The notes: generated from the sequence alone by a model not told the origin. A stretch of DNA of 64,000 nt from Triglochin maritima (GCA_963682175.1 OY821772.1:11524743-11588742); one strand, 5' to 3'; positions 1 through 11,430 are shown, counted from the stretch's first letter. A program made the numbers and translations.

Positions 1-37
1 GAGAGAAAAGGAGAGGAGTAAGGGAAAATAGAAGAGG

Positions 38-705
38 TTGGAAGCTCACAATGCTACTTGGGACGATACATCATCATCATCTTCATCCCAATCAACCGCA
101 CCTTCATCCACAAAAGAATATGCACATATGTGCTACATGGCGATTCAAGATGAAGGAAGTGAGGTATCCTCTAACTCATACTCCTCTAGAACACATTCAT
201 GCTCATCTAAGTCATATGCTAGTGAAAGTTGATGTTCTAAAGAAGAGACATATTCACATGATGAACTTCAAAATGCATTTTATGACTTAGTCAAACAATA
301 TGAGATCATTTGTGATAAAAATAAGAATGCTAGAAAGCTAATCAAGGATCTCCAAAGCCAAATTGAAACATGCATGAATGAGAAAAATGAGTTGCTTGCT
401 AGACTTGAAAATAATGCATCAACTCTTGATAGTTTAAAAGCAACACCCATTGTTAGTGAACAACTAGATCTTCAAGCTTGCAATGTGCAATTAAGAAAAA
501 TCTAGAGAAATTCACTAATGGAACTAAGATGCTTGACATGCTTTTAGTAGTCAAAGACAATCACTAGATAAACTTGGTTTAGGATACAATGCAAAATTGA
601 AAAGCCATGTATCTCATACTACACTAAATGGCAAGCATGTGTTCATTATGAAGGGAATGTGTTCTAAAAGTTTTACTTTTAAATGTGAATTATTATGAAT
701 TGAAT
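38..705 (+). pseudogene. Broken gag of a Sirevirus-type Ty1-copia element
   Basis: The reading frame opens with a serine-rich segment followed by a CYMA-containing motif like that of Sirevirus and related copia Gag proteins, where it lies before the zinc-knuckle region. An in-frame TGA at 230-232 ends it, but the same frame continues with a heptad-like coiled-coil stretch (DELQNAFYDLVKQYE onward) up to a TAG near 495. A shifted frame then gives GLGYNAKLKSH at about 575-620. No zinc knuckle survives because another sequence interrupts the gene at about 690. Gag normally forms the virus-like particle of the element. Several stops and a frameshift make it a relic. Assignment to the Sirevirus group also rests on the polypurine cluster further downstream. 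Confidence 0.6.
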
Positions 706-2560
706 GAGAAATCATTTTGTTCCTTGTTTATGTTATTCGTCTTTTAGAAGTGTTAAGGAAGAGGCTCTTGGTCCTTAACCGTAGAGCTCTAAAAGATATT
801 GGTTTACATAAAGCAAAAGAGATTCTCAATCATGGTAATTAACATGAGATATTAATTACCGAGTTAAGATTGTCGTGTTGGTCATAGATCATTGTATCTC
901 TACAAGTGAGTGACAACACGGGTATACAAAAGAGGAAAATAGTACTTTTGTATACCGAATTGACCTAACAAGTAAAATATTATAGGAATGTGTTTCTGTG
1001 TCATTAATATTTTACTGTGTCCTTGGTCCTTTTATATGAGACTTATATCCGATCGCTTAAGGAGTTCTTAATTAGACTAGTGTCTTGAGCTATCAATGAG
1101 TGTAGTGTAAAGGCATTAGTTGGTTAAGTATAACTTTCGTTGGAGAAGATAGTTAGTCAAAAAATTATCATTGCCCCTCTTAATTGAGTGATGATATTAG
1201 TGAGCCCCTTGATAAAGCAAAGTTATAATGTGCACAATGTGATTTGAGTTAAGTCACATATTTATAACTAGCTTAAAGAGATCAAGAAATGAATACTAAT
1301 ACAAAGATGACACAATACTACTTTGTGTGTATTCTTAATATCATGAGGCAAGGGACGGACATAAGTGGTGCACTCCATCACTAAATGGATCGGGTTTTGG
1401 TTCGAGTGGAATTAAGACATCTAACTAATTGGGAGCTATAATGTGTAGCTAGATACCGCTTATAGCTTGTGATATTAAGCTCTTAATATCACTGCCAACT
1501 TAGTTTAGATCCTCGCATAGGTCACACCACAAAACTGAGAAACAAGAAATGGGGATTTTGAGTTCATAAGATGTGTCGGGTTTCATGTAGAAAATATGAC
1601 ACATGGGGTGAACAAGCAAAATCAAAATTATGTTGTGATTAATAACATAATTAGAATCTAAATTAAATTCATATGTGATGTAAATATTATGGGGTGTAAT
1701 GATTGATCATTACATAGGATAATATGTTACATAAGTTGCGAATTTACTACTAATCCCGAAATGTCAAATTTTGTAGGGGTTAAACCGAAATTTGACAAGT
1801 CTGCAGAACAGTGCTCCAACGGTCGACCGGTTAGCAGTAAACGGTCGACCGATCGAGCACGGTCGACCGGATGTGTCTCGACCGATAACAGGGAATTTTC
1901 ATCTTTTCGAACGGTCGACCGAATGTAATCGGTCGGTCGACCGAACATAGCGATGGAATAATTCCTGTTACGAACAGTCGACCGAGTTATTGAACGGTCG
2001 ACCGAAACATGGTTCGAGCGGTCGACCGAACCTCCAAACGGTCGACCGGTCCAGACGGTTTTCAGCAGAATTAATTTAAGAATTAATTAGATCATGCATG
2101 GAATTGGTCCATAATTGATTTAATTCGTGGCTAATATTATTTATTATTAAATAATGGATGGTTAGATGGAATTTTGCATGAAATCATGGGCAAGGGGTTG
2201 CACATGAATAGGTAATTTGGAGAGAGCTTATAAATACAAGTTTATCTCATTACCTCCTCAACTAATTCATTATTTTCTTATGCAAAATTCTCTCTCCATA
2301 ATTCCCCATGAAAATCCCTTAATTCTTAAGTTTAGTTTTAGTTCTTAAGAGATCATCTTCTCAAGAGAATTAAAGAGGGGTTAGTAATTAGATTCTAAAC
2401 CCTATCGGAGATTGAGAGACTAGCTTCCCTCTCTCCGATCTTGTTTAGAGTTTGGTGAATACTCGGAGGCATCCGGCGCAGCGAGGAGCATCCTCAACGT
2501 CTCCGAATCTTCAAGAAGTTTTAGAGAACTTCTAGGTATGAATTTCGGAGCCCATATTTA
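690..2560 (+). mobile_element. LTR-retrotransposon fragment inserted in the copia gag
   Basis: This non-coding stretch separates the gag segment ending near 690 from the gag tail at 2711. It has no long frame, but it holds a promoter-like region with a TATA box (TATAAATA, 2229-2236), a CT-rich leader after it, and a CGGTCGACCG palindrome array at 1820-2048. These are the traits of an LTR plus adjacent untranslated region. Exact ends and a target-site duplication could not be found, so the limits are approximate. The flanking text resembles the region between RNase H and the 3' LTR of copia elements, but no family is claimed. Confidence 0.45.
1820..2048. repeat. CGGTCGACCG palindrome array, LTR copy A
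   Basis: Eight perfect CGGTCGACCG boxes and at least two near-matches lie in 229 bp. Box starts include 1820/1842 and 1912/1934 (22 bp apart) and 1975/1995 and 2019/2039 (20 bp apart). The TATA box follows about 180 bp downstream. The sequence between boxes does not resemble that of the other arrays in this window. Confidence 0.85.
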
Positions 2561-2710
2561 TTTTAATAAAGTTTTGAAACTAGATATTGAAACAAATTGA
2601 TGCATGCATGAAATAAATCATAGAAAATTGTAAATTGATCCTTATTGTGCATAAAAATTTTCAAACAAATATGTACGATTAAACATGAAATCCTTCACAT
2701 TAATCATAGT

Positions 2711-2818
2711 TCTTCAAGTGAGTGGGCTCCTAAAAACAAAATAGTTTGGATTCCCAAAGCTAATATTCAAGCACCCAAAGTTGTTTGGGTACCTAAATCT
2801 ACACTTGTAGGTGCTTGA
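2711..2818 (+). pseudogene. Copia gag-tail fragment
   Basis: A short frame contains two IWVPK-like repeats (KIVWIPK and KVVWVPK), a signature of the linker after the zinc knuckle in Sirevirus and related copia polyproteins. It ends at a TGA (2816-2818). No protease, integrase or reverse transcriptase follows. The downstream sequence goes straight into polypurine tracts and the 3' LTR, so this copy lacks pol. Confidence 0.55.
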
Positions 2819-3066
2819 GGAGGAAATTGGTGGTGATCTGGCAAGCTTAAGAGTCAAATTCAAAGCCAGTTGCATCACAAAATGAGATTGGAACCAATTC
2901 AAAGCTTCAAGTGGGTATAAATTTCTTATCCTCTAATTTTTTCAATCAATTGGTTCTAGTCTAGGTCTTTATATGCTTAATTGACATATCTGATATTCAT
3001 TCATTGTAAATCTTTAAATTTGAATCACATCCAATGTTTTAGAGTCACATTTTCTAAATGGATGTC

Positions 3067-3445
3067 AAAGAGGGGGAAATGAATACATCACATGCTATAT
3101 TGTAATATTTGCTTGATGATTAATATGGGAGAATTAAGAATTGAACTTAATCGAAAAATCATATTCATATTGATAGGGGGAGCTTATTGAATATTATTTT
3201 CTTAGTGTGATGAAGTGCAAAATTTAGGGGGAGAACCTTCATTACAAGACATTCACAATTCTATGATTAACTCTTATAATTTTTGATGGCTGTCAAACGG
3301 GGAGAGATAATTAAGGGGTTAACTTTAAATTTGATATAAAAATTGAACAAAAACTATGCACATCCATTGGGGGAGCATTCTTATGCATAGTAATCAGAAA
3401 TTTCAAGTATTAAGATATAGGTTCCCATCATAAAAAAAGGGAGAT
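3067..3445 (+). other. Cluster of polypurine tracts before the 3' LTR
   Basis: Six G-rich purine runs lie in under 400 bp: about 3067-3080, 3172-3183, 3226-3235, 3299-3306, 3369-3375 and 3432-3444. Several share the core AGGGGGAG. The last one directly abuts the LTR. Multiplied polypurine tracts upstream of the 3' LTR are a known hallmark of Sireviruses. They prime plus-strand DNA synthesis during reverse transcription. Confidence 0.65.
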
Positions 3446-4820
3446 TCTTGGCTTTTTTGTCTTAATCTATGTTTTTATGATTTAATCAACCTAATCTTAA
3501 TTGTGATCATGTAGAGTAGCACACATGTTGCATTGAATATATATTATTCAGTGCTAACCTCTACAGGTGATCAAGACTCAAGGAAGAAATGAAATCAAGT
3601 CAAGACATGTAATCAAGTTTATTTGAAGACATGTAATTTGTATTTTTTTGAGTCTTAGGAACTTTGTGTAATTGAGCATGCTTGAGCTAAAAAGTACTCA
3701 AACACACACTAGGTTCCCTATAAAAGTCACACACAAATTTTCATAAAATTTGGACTTCAATAGATAACCCAAACTTAGACCGGAAAACACAAAACCAAAA
3801 CCTAAACAGTCTGCCCATATTTGGTCGACCGAAACACACCGTTCGATCGACCGAGTGATCATATATCCTGTTAGCGTTTGACTGCCCTTTTCGATCGACC
3901 GTCCCGACCTTTTCGGTCGGCAGAGTATCAACAAATTTCCGACCGTTTGTTTTGTCGTATATACCCAACGCTCGTATTTGTATTATCTCCAAATACTCCA
4001 AATACATTTTGTGTATCGGTCGATTGAGGACCTTGTTCGGTCGACCAAACCTAAGAAGACTTGACAAACCCAAACTGCATGTTAGTTTTCAGTCAACCGA
4101 GGAACTTGTTTGGGTCGACTGAATATGATCTTGTTTGTCAACCCCAAAGTGCCTGGTGTGAATCGGTCGACCGAACCTATCTCGGTGTTCGACCGATCAC
4201 TTAAATGTACCTAGATTATAGCCTTTGGCGGTCAACCGTTCTTTTACCGGTCGACCAAACCGAGTTCTAAATTGTCAAACGGTCGACCGAACAACCCGAT
4301 CCGGTCGACCGAACTTACTCAGAATTGGGTCCTGTTAGTTTCTATTTTGTGTATCTTACACAATCTTTACCCAATTCATCCCCAACGGCTATAATACCTT
4401 AGCAGCTTATAAATAGGTGTTCATTTGACACAATTAGACATCTCTTACACTTCCATTTGTCAAATACACATAAGAGAAACTCCCAAGTCTCACATTCCCC
4501 AAATCCAACTCTTTAAGCTTAAACATCCACATCTTAGCATCAATTCCACATCCTAAGCTAAATGTGATCAAGTTAGAGAGTGTGTTCCACTCAAGATCTC
4601 AGTTGTAAAGAAGCAAGGACTTCGGTGAAAGCCCGAAGTGTTCCTCTCGGATTGTGAGAGAAGAAAGTCAAGCTCACGAGGGTGTTCGTGGTGCTTGTTT
4701 TGTAGAAGTCTTAATCTCAGCCCGGAACGAGGTTGATAGTGAAGATGCGAGCAGAGCTCGAGGGAGATCGAGTGGAGCTTGCAAGAGAGGAAGTAGGCGG
4801 GAGGCCGAACCTCTATAAAT
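3446..4820 (+). mobile_element. Sirevirus-type 3' LTR, truncated (copy B)
   Basis: The LTR begins TCTTGG (a mutated TGTTGG) immediately after a polypurine tract. It aligns by eye with the copies at 6696-8254 and 13847-15393 over most of its length, including the first 100 bp and a TATA box at 4408-4415. It contains a decayed palindrome array at about 3822-4311, with three perfect boxes and many single-mismatch boxes, including 4280/4302 (22 bp apart). Homology stops near 4820, short of the normal end, where gypsy-derived sequence begins. Confidence 0.75.
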
Positions 4821-4878
4821 CCAACCCTGATTCAGACCAGTACCTGCTAGTGTCTGCACCCTGTGCTCTAGCATTCTT

Positions 4879-5480
4879 CTATGCACACTCACGTACGTAG
4901 TGCCCCATCTGGCCACAATCCAGACAAGCTCCAGACTTCCTGTAATAGTCCTCTACTCGTCAGTCACATAGATGCCCAGGCAGTATCTCTCCAAAGAATT
5001 GACGTTTTTGACATATGCATCCAAGCTCAACTCACGCTGCTCAAGTGCGAGGAACTCCTCGTGCTTACTATCTATCTCATACTAGGGGAAAACATTTGGT
5101 TGAACTCGACCAAAGACTTTTCCCAAGTGACATTTGTCTTGTATTTGAACACGACCCCAGAAGTCGCTTTCTACCAAGTCACTGCGTGCTCCTGGAAAAC
5201 GTAGGTCGCTAGATCCACCTTCCTCTCTGGGGGACAATCGATGACCCTAACGATTCGTAGGATCTTGTAGACCCACTCCTCTGCTAGATCGGGATTCACC
5301 CTACAGGTTCTGCCTCATAAATCGCTCGTGAAACAAAGCAACTCCGTCCACTCGAGGCTGCTGCACATGCCCCTCCATCAGAGCGCCAAGACGCCCCCAC
5401 AACCTCGAAGAACAATCTGCGATCCTCCTCCCAATCAACAGTTGTCCCATAGGAAGCATGGTCTTCGCCTCGGTGCCATA
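4879..5480 (-). pseudogene. Ty3-gypsy gag relic (Tekay/Del-like)
   Basis: Read on the minus strand, segments match a plant retrotransposon Gag domain. The N-terminal part includes FHERFMRQNL, then come EEWVYKILR and LATYVFQEHAVTW, then SLDAYVKNVNSLERYC. A CCHC zinc knuckle (CLDCGQMGHYVREC) precedes a TAG at 4879-4881. A stop inside the core domain, another stop and a frameshift separate these pieces, so the gene is dead. It lies in the correct order downstream (minus strand) of the primer-binding site and LTR at 5617-5632. The gypsy assignment is firm; the Tekay lineage is inferred from gag wording and the LTR termini. Confidence 0.7.
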
Positions 5481-5616
5481 AGTCTGCCAAAAATGAAATA
5501 ACATCCTATTACTAACAAAATTGCAAGTTTGAGAGGGAAGAAAAATTACCGACAGGTTTTGGGCCTGATGCCCCACTCGAGAGTCTTCAGATTTTGTACA
5601 CTTTTGGGATCAATCT

Positions 5617-5628
5617 GCTCTGATACCA
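5617..5628 (-). other. Primer-binding site for initiator tRNA-Met
   Basis: On the minus strand this reads TGGTATCAGAGC, the usual plant retrotransposon site complementary to the 3' end of initiator methionine tRNA. It lies three bases from the LTR terminus that ends GGGGGCGTTACA (minus strand) at 5632. This fixes the orientation of the gypsy element. Confidence 0.8.
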
Positions 5629-5631
5629 AGT

Positions 5632-6690
5632 TGTAACGCCCCCGATCTCGTGGGTACGCACGGTGGGGAAACAAAGTGAACTATCATGATCAGAGTCATC
5701 CACGACGACCGAAGAAGTTACAATAAAAGATGACACATACTAGACTTACTAAATAAAAACAAACATGGATAAACAAAAATGAGAAATAAACTGAAAAGGG
5801 AAATTATCCATATATGGAAAGTAATATAAAATACAATACATCGAGTTCAATATGGAATTACATCATAAAAAATGCAGAAGCAAAAAGATACTGGACAAAT
5901 CTGGTCGACGTATCTCTCGTGTACAGAACCCTCCAAAATTCCTCTAGTCTAACCGTTGTCGGAAAACCAAAGTACATGTGGCAAAAACAACAACGAGTAT
6001 GCATGAGTTTTCAATTAAGAAAAACCTTGTATGACTCGGGTCCAAAAATAGGATAAAAGGTTATGCATGAAACCTATCTACCACACATGCAAGGCAAAAG
6101 GGCCACAACTCTACATAGTTGTTCTAGACGATAACTATACATAGCTGTGACACTCAGGTTCCACCCGATGTGGTTTCTCTACATAGGAAACCAACCACCA
6201 TCCATTCTGCTCCAATCCACAAACAGGTCACCTGAATGTGTGACCCATAGCTCGGCACACAACGATCTTCAAGATTGACACCCCAACCCGCGACAAGTGA
6301 CCTACATGATTCCATCGCGAGGTTGGGAATGCCAATCCTGTAGAAAATGACAGCATGACTTTCAAGGTCTTATCTTATGCCTGATATCTCTACATAGAGG
6401 TGTTTCAATTAGGCACGTCGGCCCCTCAACATCAGTTCCCAAATTTATTTTGTTAACCATTATGCAAATGCAAGCTGTCTATAGGGTTGCATCCAATTTG
6501 TAGCAAGAAGCTAGACTCATGCCATTGCAATGAGCAAAAGGACTACCCCAAGACAATTAAGCACAATATAACAGAAGCTAACACTTGTGCAACAAGCAAA
6601 CAACAACAAAAACACAATCAGTTGACTATATCAAATCGACACAATTAAGCACAACACTAAGCATTACTATCTACGGGTCAAGAAACAATA
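5632..6690 (-). mobile_element. Gypsy 5' LTR, segment 1
   Basis: The sequence starts TGTAACGCCCCCGA on the plus strand, a typical terminus of plant gypsy LTRs read in reverse, next to the primer-binding site. No frame of note was found. It contains several diverged copies of a CTCTACATAG-like word between 6110 and 6400. The LTR is interrupted at 6691-8259 by a solo LTR and appears to resume beyond it. Its far end could not be identified. Confidence 0.55.
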
Positions 6691-6695
6691 GTCAT
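6691..6695. repeat. Left target-site duplication GTCAT
   Basis: GTCAT lies directly before TGTTGG and is repeated exactly at 8255-8259, directly after the terminal TACA of the solo LTR. Confidence 0.85.
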
Positions 6696-8254
6696 TGTTG
6701 GCTTTTTGGCCTTAATCTATGTTTTGATGATTTAATTAACCTAATCTTAATTATGATGATGTATAGTAACACACATATTGCATTGCATATATATTGTATT
6801 GTGCTAACCTCTACAGGTGATTAAGACTCAAGAAAGAAGGAAATGAAGTCAAGACATGTAATTAAAGCTAAATCGAAGACATGTAATCTTGATTTATTTT
6901 GAGTCTTAAGAACTTGTGTAAATTGAGCATACAAGAGTTAAAAAAAACCAATCACTTACACACTAGGTTCCCTGTAGGAGTCACACACAAAATCTCATAT
7001 CATTTGGACTCCATTAGATCACCCAAACCTTAGTCGGAAATCACTTAAAACCTAAATCCAGAATTCCTGTGTGAAACCGGTCGACCGAACCAGTTCTCAG
7101 TTCGACCGGTTTATAATAGACTCTCCACAGTGATTTTACCGAACTCTACCGGTCGACCGGTTCTACCTTTTCGGTCGACCGATCCCGGATTTTAATATGA
7201 CCGTTTTTCTTGTCGTATTCCTATAACGGTCGTATTCGTATAAAACAAAACTTAACCCCAAAATACATTCGGTAACCGGTCGAACGAAGACCTTGTTTCG
7301 GTCGACCGGTTGAACATATTTTCAGAAACCAAATTCCCTGCTATCGGTCGACACATTTCTCGTTCGACCGATTGACCTTTGTCTCAACCGAATCCCCTTC
7401 TCGGTCGACCGCCCCATACTTTGGTTCGACCGATTCACTTAAGTAGAGTTAAGTTCTAGCTCGTTTGTCCGACCGAATATTCTTTTGTTCGACCGTTCTC
7501 TTTGAAATCAAGTTAACGGTCGACCGGTTTACTAGTTTCGGTCGACCGGTTCTGGACAGATTTGCAGCCCGATTTTCTGCTTTGTGTATCTTGCACAAAA
7601 CCCAATCAAATCTTGTCCAAACGGCTAGAAATCTTTAGGAGCTTATAAATAGAGGTTCACACTTAGTTTTTCACAAGATTTCACAACTCCAAAGTGTCAA
7701 ACTTATAGTGAGATTTTCCACAACCTCAAAGCTCCAAATTAGCCATCCAAAGCCTAATTTCCACATCCTTCATCAATCATCATACTAGCAATTGTTGTGC
7801 TCAATTAGAGAGTGAGTTCCACTCAAGTTACCATTGTTGTAAAGTGAGCAAGGGTCTTGGTGAAAGCCCAAGACAAAGAAGCAAGGATTTCGGTGAAAGC
7901 CCGAAGTGATTCTCTCGGTTTGTGAGAGGTGGTTCCAAGCTCGGCGAGGGTTGTTCGCGAGCTTGAAGACTTGTAAAAGGCGTTGCTCCCGGCCTGGAAC
8001 GGGGAGGCATAGTGAAGACGCAAGAGGGGCTCAAACGGAGATTCGAGAGGTGCTTGTAAGAGAGGACGTAGGCGCGGCCGAACCTCTATAAAACCGACGT
8101 GTCTTCTTTGTGGTTTGCATTACCTTCTACTTGTGTTTGATTTAGTTTTAATTTTTGCTGCATTTCTTTGATCGATCAACCAAGTAGTAAATTAGGGTTT
8201 AAGTGGGATTAGCTTAATAGTGATTAGTGGACCCATAACCCACACAATCCTACA
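6696..8254 (+). mobile_element. Solo LTR, Sirevirus-type family (copy C)
   Basis: This 1,559-bp unit runs from TGTTGG to CCTACA, is flanked by identical 5-bp GTCAT repeats and has no internal coding region, so it is a solo LTR left by recombination between the two LTRs of a full element. It is the only complete copy of this LTR family here and defines the family's ends. A TATA box (TATAAATA) is at 7644-7651. A palindrome array occupies 7078-7548, its last box ending 96 bp before the TATA box. The region after the TATA box contains short GGTGAAAGCCC-type repeats. It is inserted in the gypsy LTR. Confidence 0.9.
7078..7548. repeat. CGGTCGACCG palindrome array, copy C
   Basis: About seven pairs of perfect or one-mismatch boxes occur. 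Box starts are 7078/7099, 7150/7172, 7277/7299, 7345/7361, 7402/7423, 7466/7486 and 7517/7539. Six of the seven within-pair distances are 20-22 bp (one is 16). Pair-to-pair steps range from 51 to 72 bp, with one gap of 127 bp. Confidence 0.85.
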
Positions 8255-8259
8255 GTCAT
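8255..8259. repeat. Right target-site duplication GTCAT
   Basis: Exact match to 6691-6695. It marks the right edge of the solo LTR. Confidence 0.85.
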
Positions 8260-8947
8260 AGTATCGTATACTTGACCTATATACATTTATCTAAATCATC
8301 ACACTCATGATAGCAGAAACAACAGCTATGAGGCTATGAAATACAAGTGTCATAGCAACCATAGAGTCTGAGAACTAATCATGAACCATTCACATGAATC
8401 CAACAACTAATAACGAATGAATACATGACATATTGACAGAAAATTAACCAAGAGGATCACATAAATTCCTGCAACTAATAATACATGACTATATGACATA
8501 GTGACAGCAATTAATCATGAAGATCATGTAAAATCCAACAGCTAATAACACATGAATATATGATATATCAGTAGCAAACTAATTAGGAAGATCACGTAAA
8601 AATCCAGCAGCTAATAACAATGAATATATGATATATCGCCATCATGAAGATTACGTAAAATCCAACAGCTAATAACACATGAATAATGATATATTAGCAA
8701 CCACTAATCATGAAGATCACCAAAATTCAGTTGCTAACTAATACATGCACATGCGACATCTTAATAGCAACTAATCATGAAGACCATGTAAATCCCACAA
8801 CTAAATATACATAGACATGTGGCATCTTAACAACAAACTAATCATGAGATTAATCACGAAATTAAGCAGCTAAAATATACATAAACATATGGTATCTTTA
8901 CAGCAAACTAATCATGAAATGAATCACGAAATCCAGCTACTAAAATA
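8260..8947 (-). repeat. Gypsy LTR segment 2 with a 63-68-bp tandem repeat
   Basis: From about 8513 a diverged unit recurs, each copy beginning CATGAAG or similar and carrying an AATCC(A)GCAGCTAA word. Successive copies start near 8513, 8579, 8642, 8709, 8777, 8845 and 8913, so the period is 63-68 bp. The array continues beyond the hAT insertion at 9974. No coding potential was seen. It is interpreted as part of the interrupted gypsy LTR or its leader, which is an inference from continuity only. Confidence 0.55.
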
Positions 8948-8955
8948 TATGTAAC
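8948..8955. repeat. hAT target-site duplication TATGTAAC, left
   Basis: Identical to 9966-9973. Confidence 0.85.
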
Positions 8956-9965
8956 CAGGGGCAGACCCAGGTGTGGGCAAGTGTAGGCAAGTGCCCACCC
9001 TCAGATTTTTATGTTAATAAACTTATGTATTTGTTTTCTTTAAGTGTGCACACCCTTGTGCTAGACCTGGAAATCGTGTAGCGTTTTTTTTCCATGTATT
9101 GTACAGATTACGTAGACACGAACACGACCCGACAAGTTTTTGTGTCATCCAAAGCAAACCCAAACACAACCCGAATCAGTACGTTCAAACACGATCACGA
9201 CTCGATAAACACGGAAAAAACAATTTTATTTTTTTAAATTTCCACAATGGACTCAAAAACAACTTTCCACAGAACTTTCTCCAGTTGAGGGCAGAAGCCA
9301 ACTGATTGGTATGAAACTTGGGACTCAAAAACAAAATATATGTATATTTTTAAACGTCCAACATATAATTTAATGAAGTTTGGCTTATTGGTTAGGTGTG
9401 GGTTTATAAGTTTGTTACTAGTTTTGGTGCACGTTCGAATCACCTGGGCACACTTTTCCATTTTTCAAATTTCTAAAAAAATGATGGGCACAATTGTGTT
9501 CGAACTTGGGTCTGTATGCCTCCCCCAACCAATGCACTAGCAAAACCTTTCTGCATATGTTTAAAGTTTAATTTACTTACTATTATTCGTGTACTTCTCG
9601 GGTACACGGATTGGATACACGAAAACGACACGAAACTAATTTCGTGTACCCACGACACGAAACACGAAAACAGTAAACCTAAACACGGATTTTCCATGTC
9701 GTGTTATCGTGTCTTGTCATGCCTACCTTGTACACACCCTTGGTTTATATGTACTAGACATGGTTTTAGAAGAAGAGTACGTCCCATATAATTTCGTGTA
9801 CGTTTTGGATACACACAAAACTACCCCAAATATAACTATACATAAATGATAACTATTTTTAGAAAAACATTTTCGCTCACCAAGCCACAAGGAGAAGGGT
9901 GCTCTTAGAGACTGTTTACAGTTATAAGGTGCCCACCCTTTAATTCTGTCCTGGGTCCACCCCTG
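8956..9965. mobile_element. Non-autonomous hAT transposon
   Basis: The 1,010-bp unit has imperfect terminal inverted repeats. The left end is CAGGGGCAGACCCAG and the right end reads CAGGGGTGGACCCAG in reverse complement. It is flanked by perfect 8-bp repeats TATGTAAC at 8948-8955 and 9966-9973. The CAGGG termini and 8-bp duplication are diagnostic of the hAT superfamily. No transposase remnant is recognisable, so it would have depended on an enzyme made elsewhere. The middle (about 9065-9730), rich in ACGACACGAAA-type words, may be a further nested element. Confidence 0.9.
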
Positions 9966-9973
9966 TATGTAAC
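9966..9973. repeat. hAT target-site duplication TATGTAAC, right
   Basis: Identical to 8948-8955. Confidence 0.85.
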
Positions 9974-10800
9974 CATGTGGCATCTTAACAACAATTAGTC
10001 CTGAAATTAATCACAAAATCCAGCAAATACAATATACATAAACGTTTGGTATCTTAACAACAAATTAATCCTGAAAATAATCACAAAATCCAATATGAAA
10101 ATTATATCCACAACATACAAGCAACCACAAATCCAGCAACAACCAAGGTGCAACACACCACACCAAGAAAATCATGCATGCAATGCACCTGACGTGCTCC
10201 TCGACGACCCAGCCACAACCTCCCTGGTTTCTCTCCTCAAATCACCTGGAAAGCATGTGCTTAAAGTCATGATGAAGGGGAGGACATCCCAGCCAACCAC
10301 ATCAACCCAGGGTTCATGCAACACCATCCGACTAGGCTAAGTTTACCACCATGTGTGTGCCTTAGATGTGTGACCGGAGAGCCCCTTTGGTGCTGGATGA
10401 ACCTCCATCCAACACCCCCACTTGCTATCCTCTTTCTGGGCCAGAAGTATACCTGAAAATCAAAGGAAGAAGCCCTGGAGGTCGCTGGAAAAACTTTTTG
10501 TAGCCTGCCTTTCTCACGTGCGCCTCTCTTCCTTGTGCGTCTCTTGCTTCACCGGAGATGCCTGCCTCGCCAGAGTCACCTTGCATTTTCTGGAAGAGAG
10601 GAGAATGATGGCTGGTGGAGTGCAAAAGAAGTTAGGAGGAAGGAAGGGACGACCGAGGGTTTTTGCATGCCAAAGGCCCTTCCACTTCCACCCTTGAGTG
10701 TGCATCAATTGGCCATGAAATACCCCCAAGTCTCCTCACACCCTTTGTCTCCCACGCCACATGGCACCTCCTCATCTTCCACGCGACATGGCACGACACA
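9974..10800 (-). mobile_element. Gypsy LTR segment 3
   Basis: The first about 120 bp continue the 63-68-bp tandem repeat interrupted by the hAT. The rest is unique, moderately GC-rich sequence with no convincing gene; the short frames on both strands match nothing I recognise. It ends at TGCAA (10801-10805), where a second solo LTR is inserted. Confidence 0.4.
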
Positions 10801-10805
10801 TGCAA
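10801..10805. repeat. Target-site duplication TGCAA, left
   Basis: Exact match to 12550-12554. Confidence 0.8.
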
Positions 10806-11193
10806 TGTAACGCCCCGAAACAACGGAAAATTTAAAACTTTAAACAGATTAAGAATTAACACAGGGGTCGTCACCAAACCACGAGTTCATATATATATAA
10901 TATGAAAAGCTGTACAATACAAGAGTCAAGGATGATTACAACCCAACACAAAAGATATACAACACATGTACAAGGGAAGATCATCCACCTCGAAGAACCA
11001 AAAAGTGACAGGATCTGGTCTGGGTGCTCCTGTCCGTAGTCACCACCTCCTACTGACGCGTACGACCTGACATAAAACATGAATATGCCTGAGTTTCCCG
11101 TGGGAAACCCCGTATGCCAAACCCCTAAAATATGAACATAATATGCGTAATGAAACATGAAATGAAAATGCAGTAAAAGCACATCAATCCCCT

Positions 11194-11430
11194 GTGCACA
11201 CAAGGCACCGCCGGAACATCATCGGCCACGGGTCTCAAGGGTCCTCTCACCCCAACCCCTCAATCACACGTGCACACAAGGCACCGCCGGAACATCATCG
11301 GCCACGGGTCTCAAGGGTCCTCTCACCCCAACCCCACAATCACACATGCACACAAGGCACCCGCTCCTCAGAGCCACAACAACAACGTGTACACACGGCA
11401 CCCGCTCCTCAGAGCCACAACACGACCCTC
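11194..11430. repeat. Minisatellite in gypsy LTR copy D
   Basis: Units starting with GTGCACACAAGGCACC (or a close variant) begin at 11194, 11270, 11346 and 11387, giving spacings of 76, 76 and 41 bp. The first two 76-bp units are nearly identical. The long open frames here come from the repeat and its high GC content. The reverse-complement equivalent is at about 28005-28230. Confidence 0.8.

Noticed and set aside
4674..5212. Several plus-strand and minus-strand frames around 4674-5212
   Set aside because: They cross the junction between the truncated LTR and the gypsy gag relic or run antisense to gag; the true coding signal is the broken minus-strand gag.
5617..5628. tRNA gene fragment
   Set aside because: The sequence is complementary to a tRNA 3' end and sits at an LTR border, so it is a primer-binding site; no cloverleaf is present. 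The same holds for 42711-42722.
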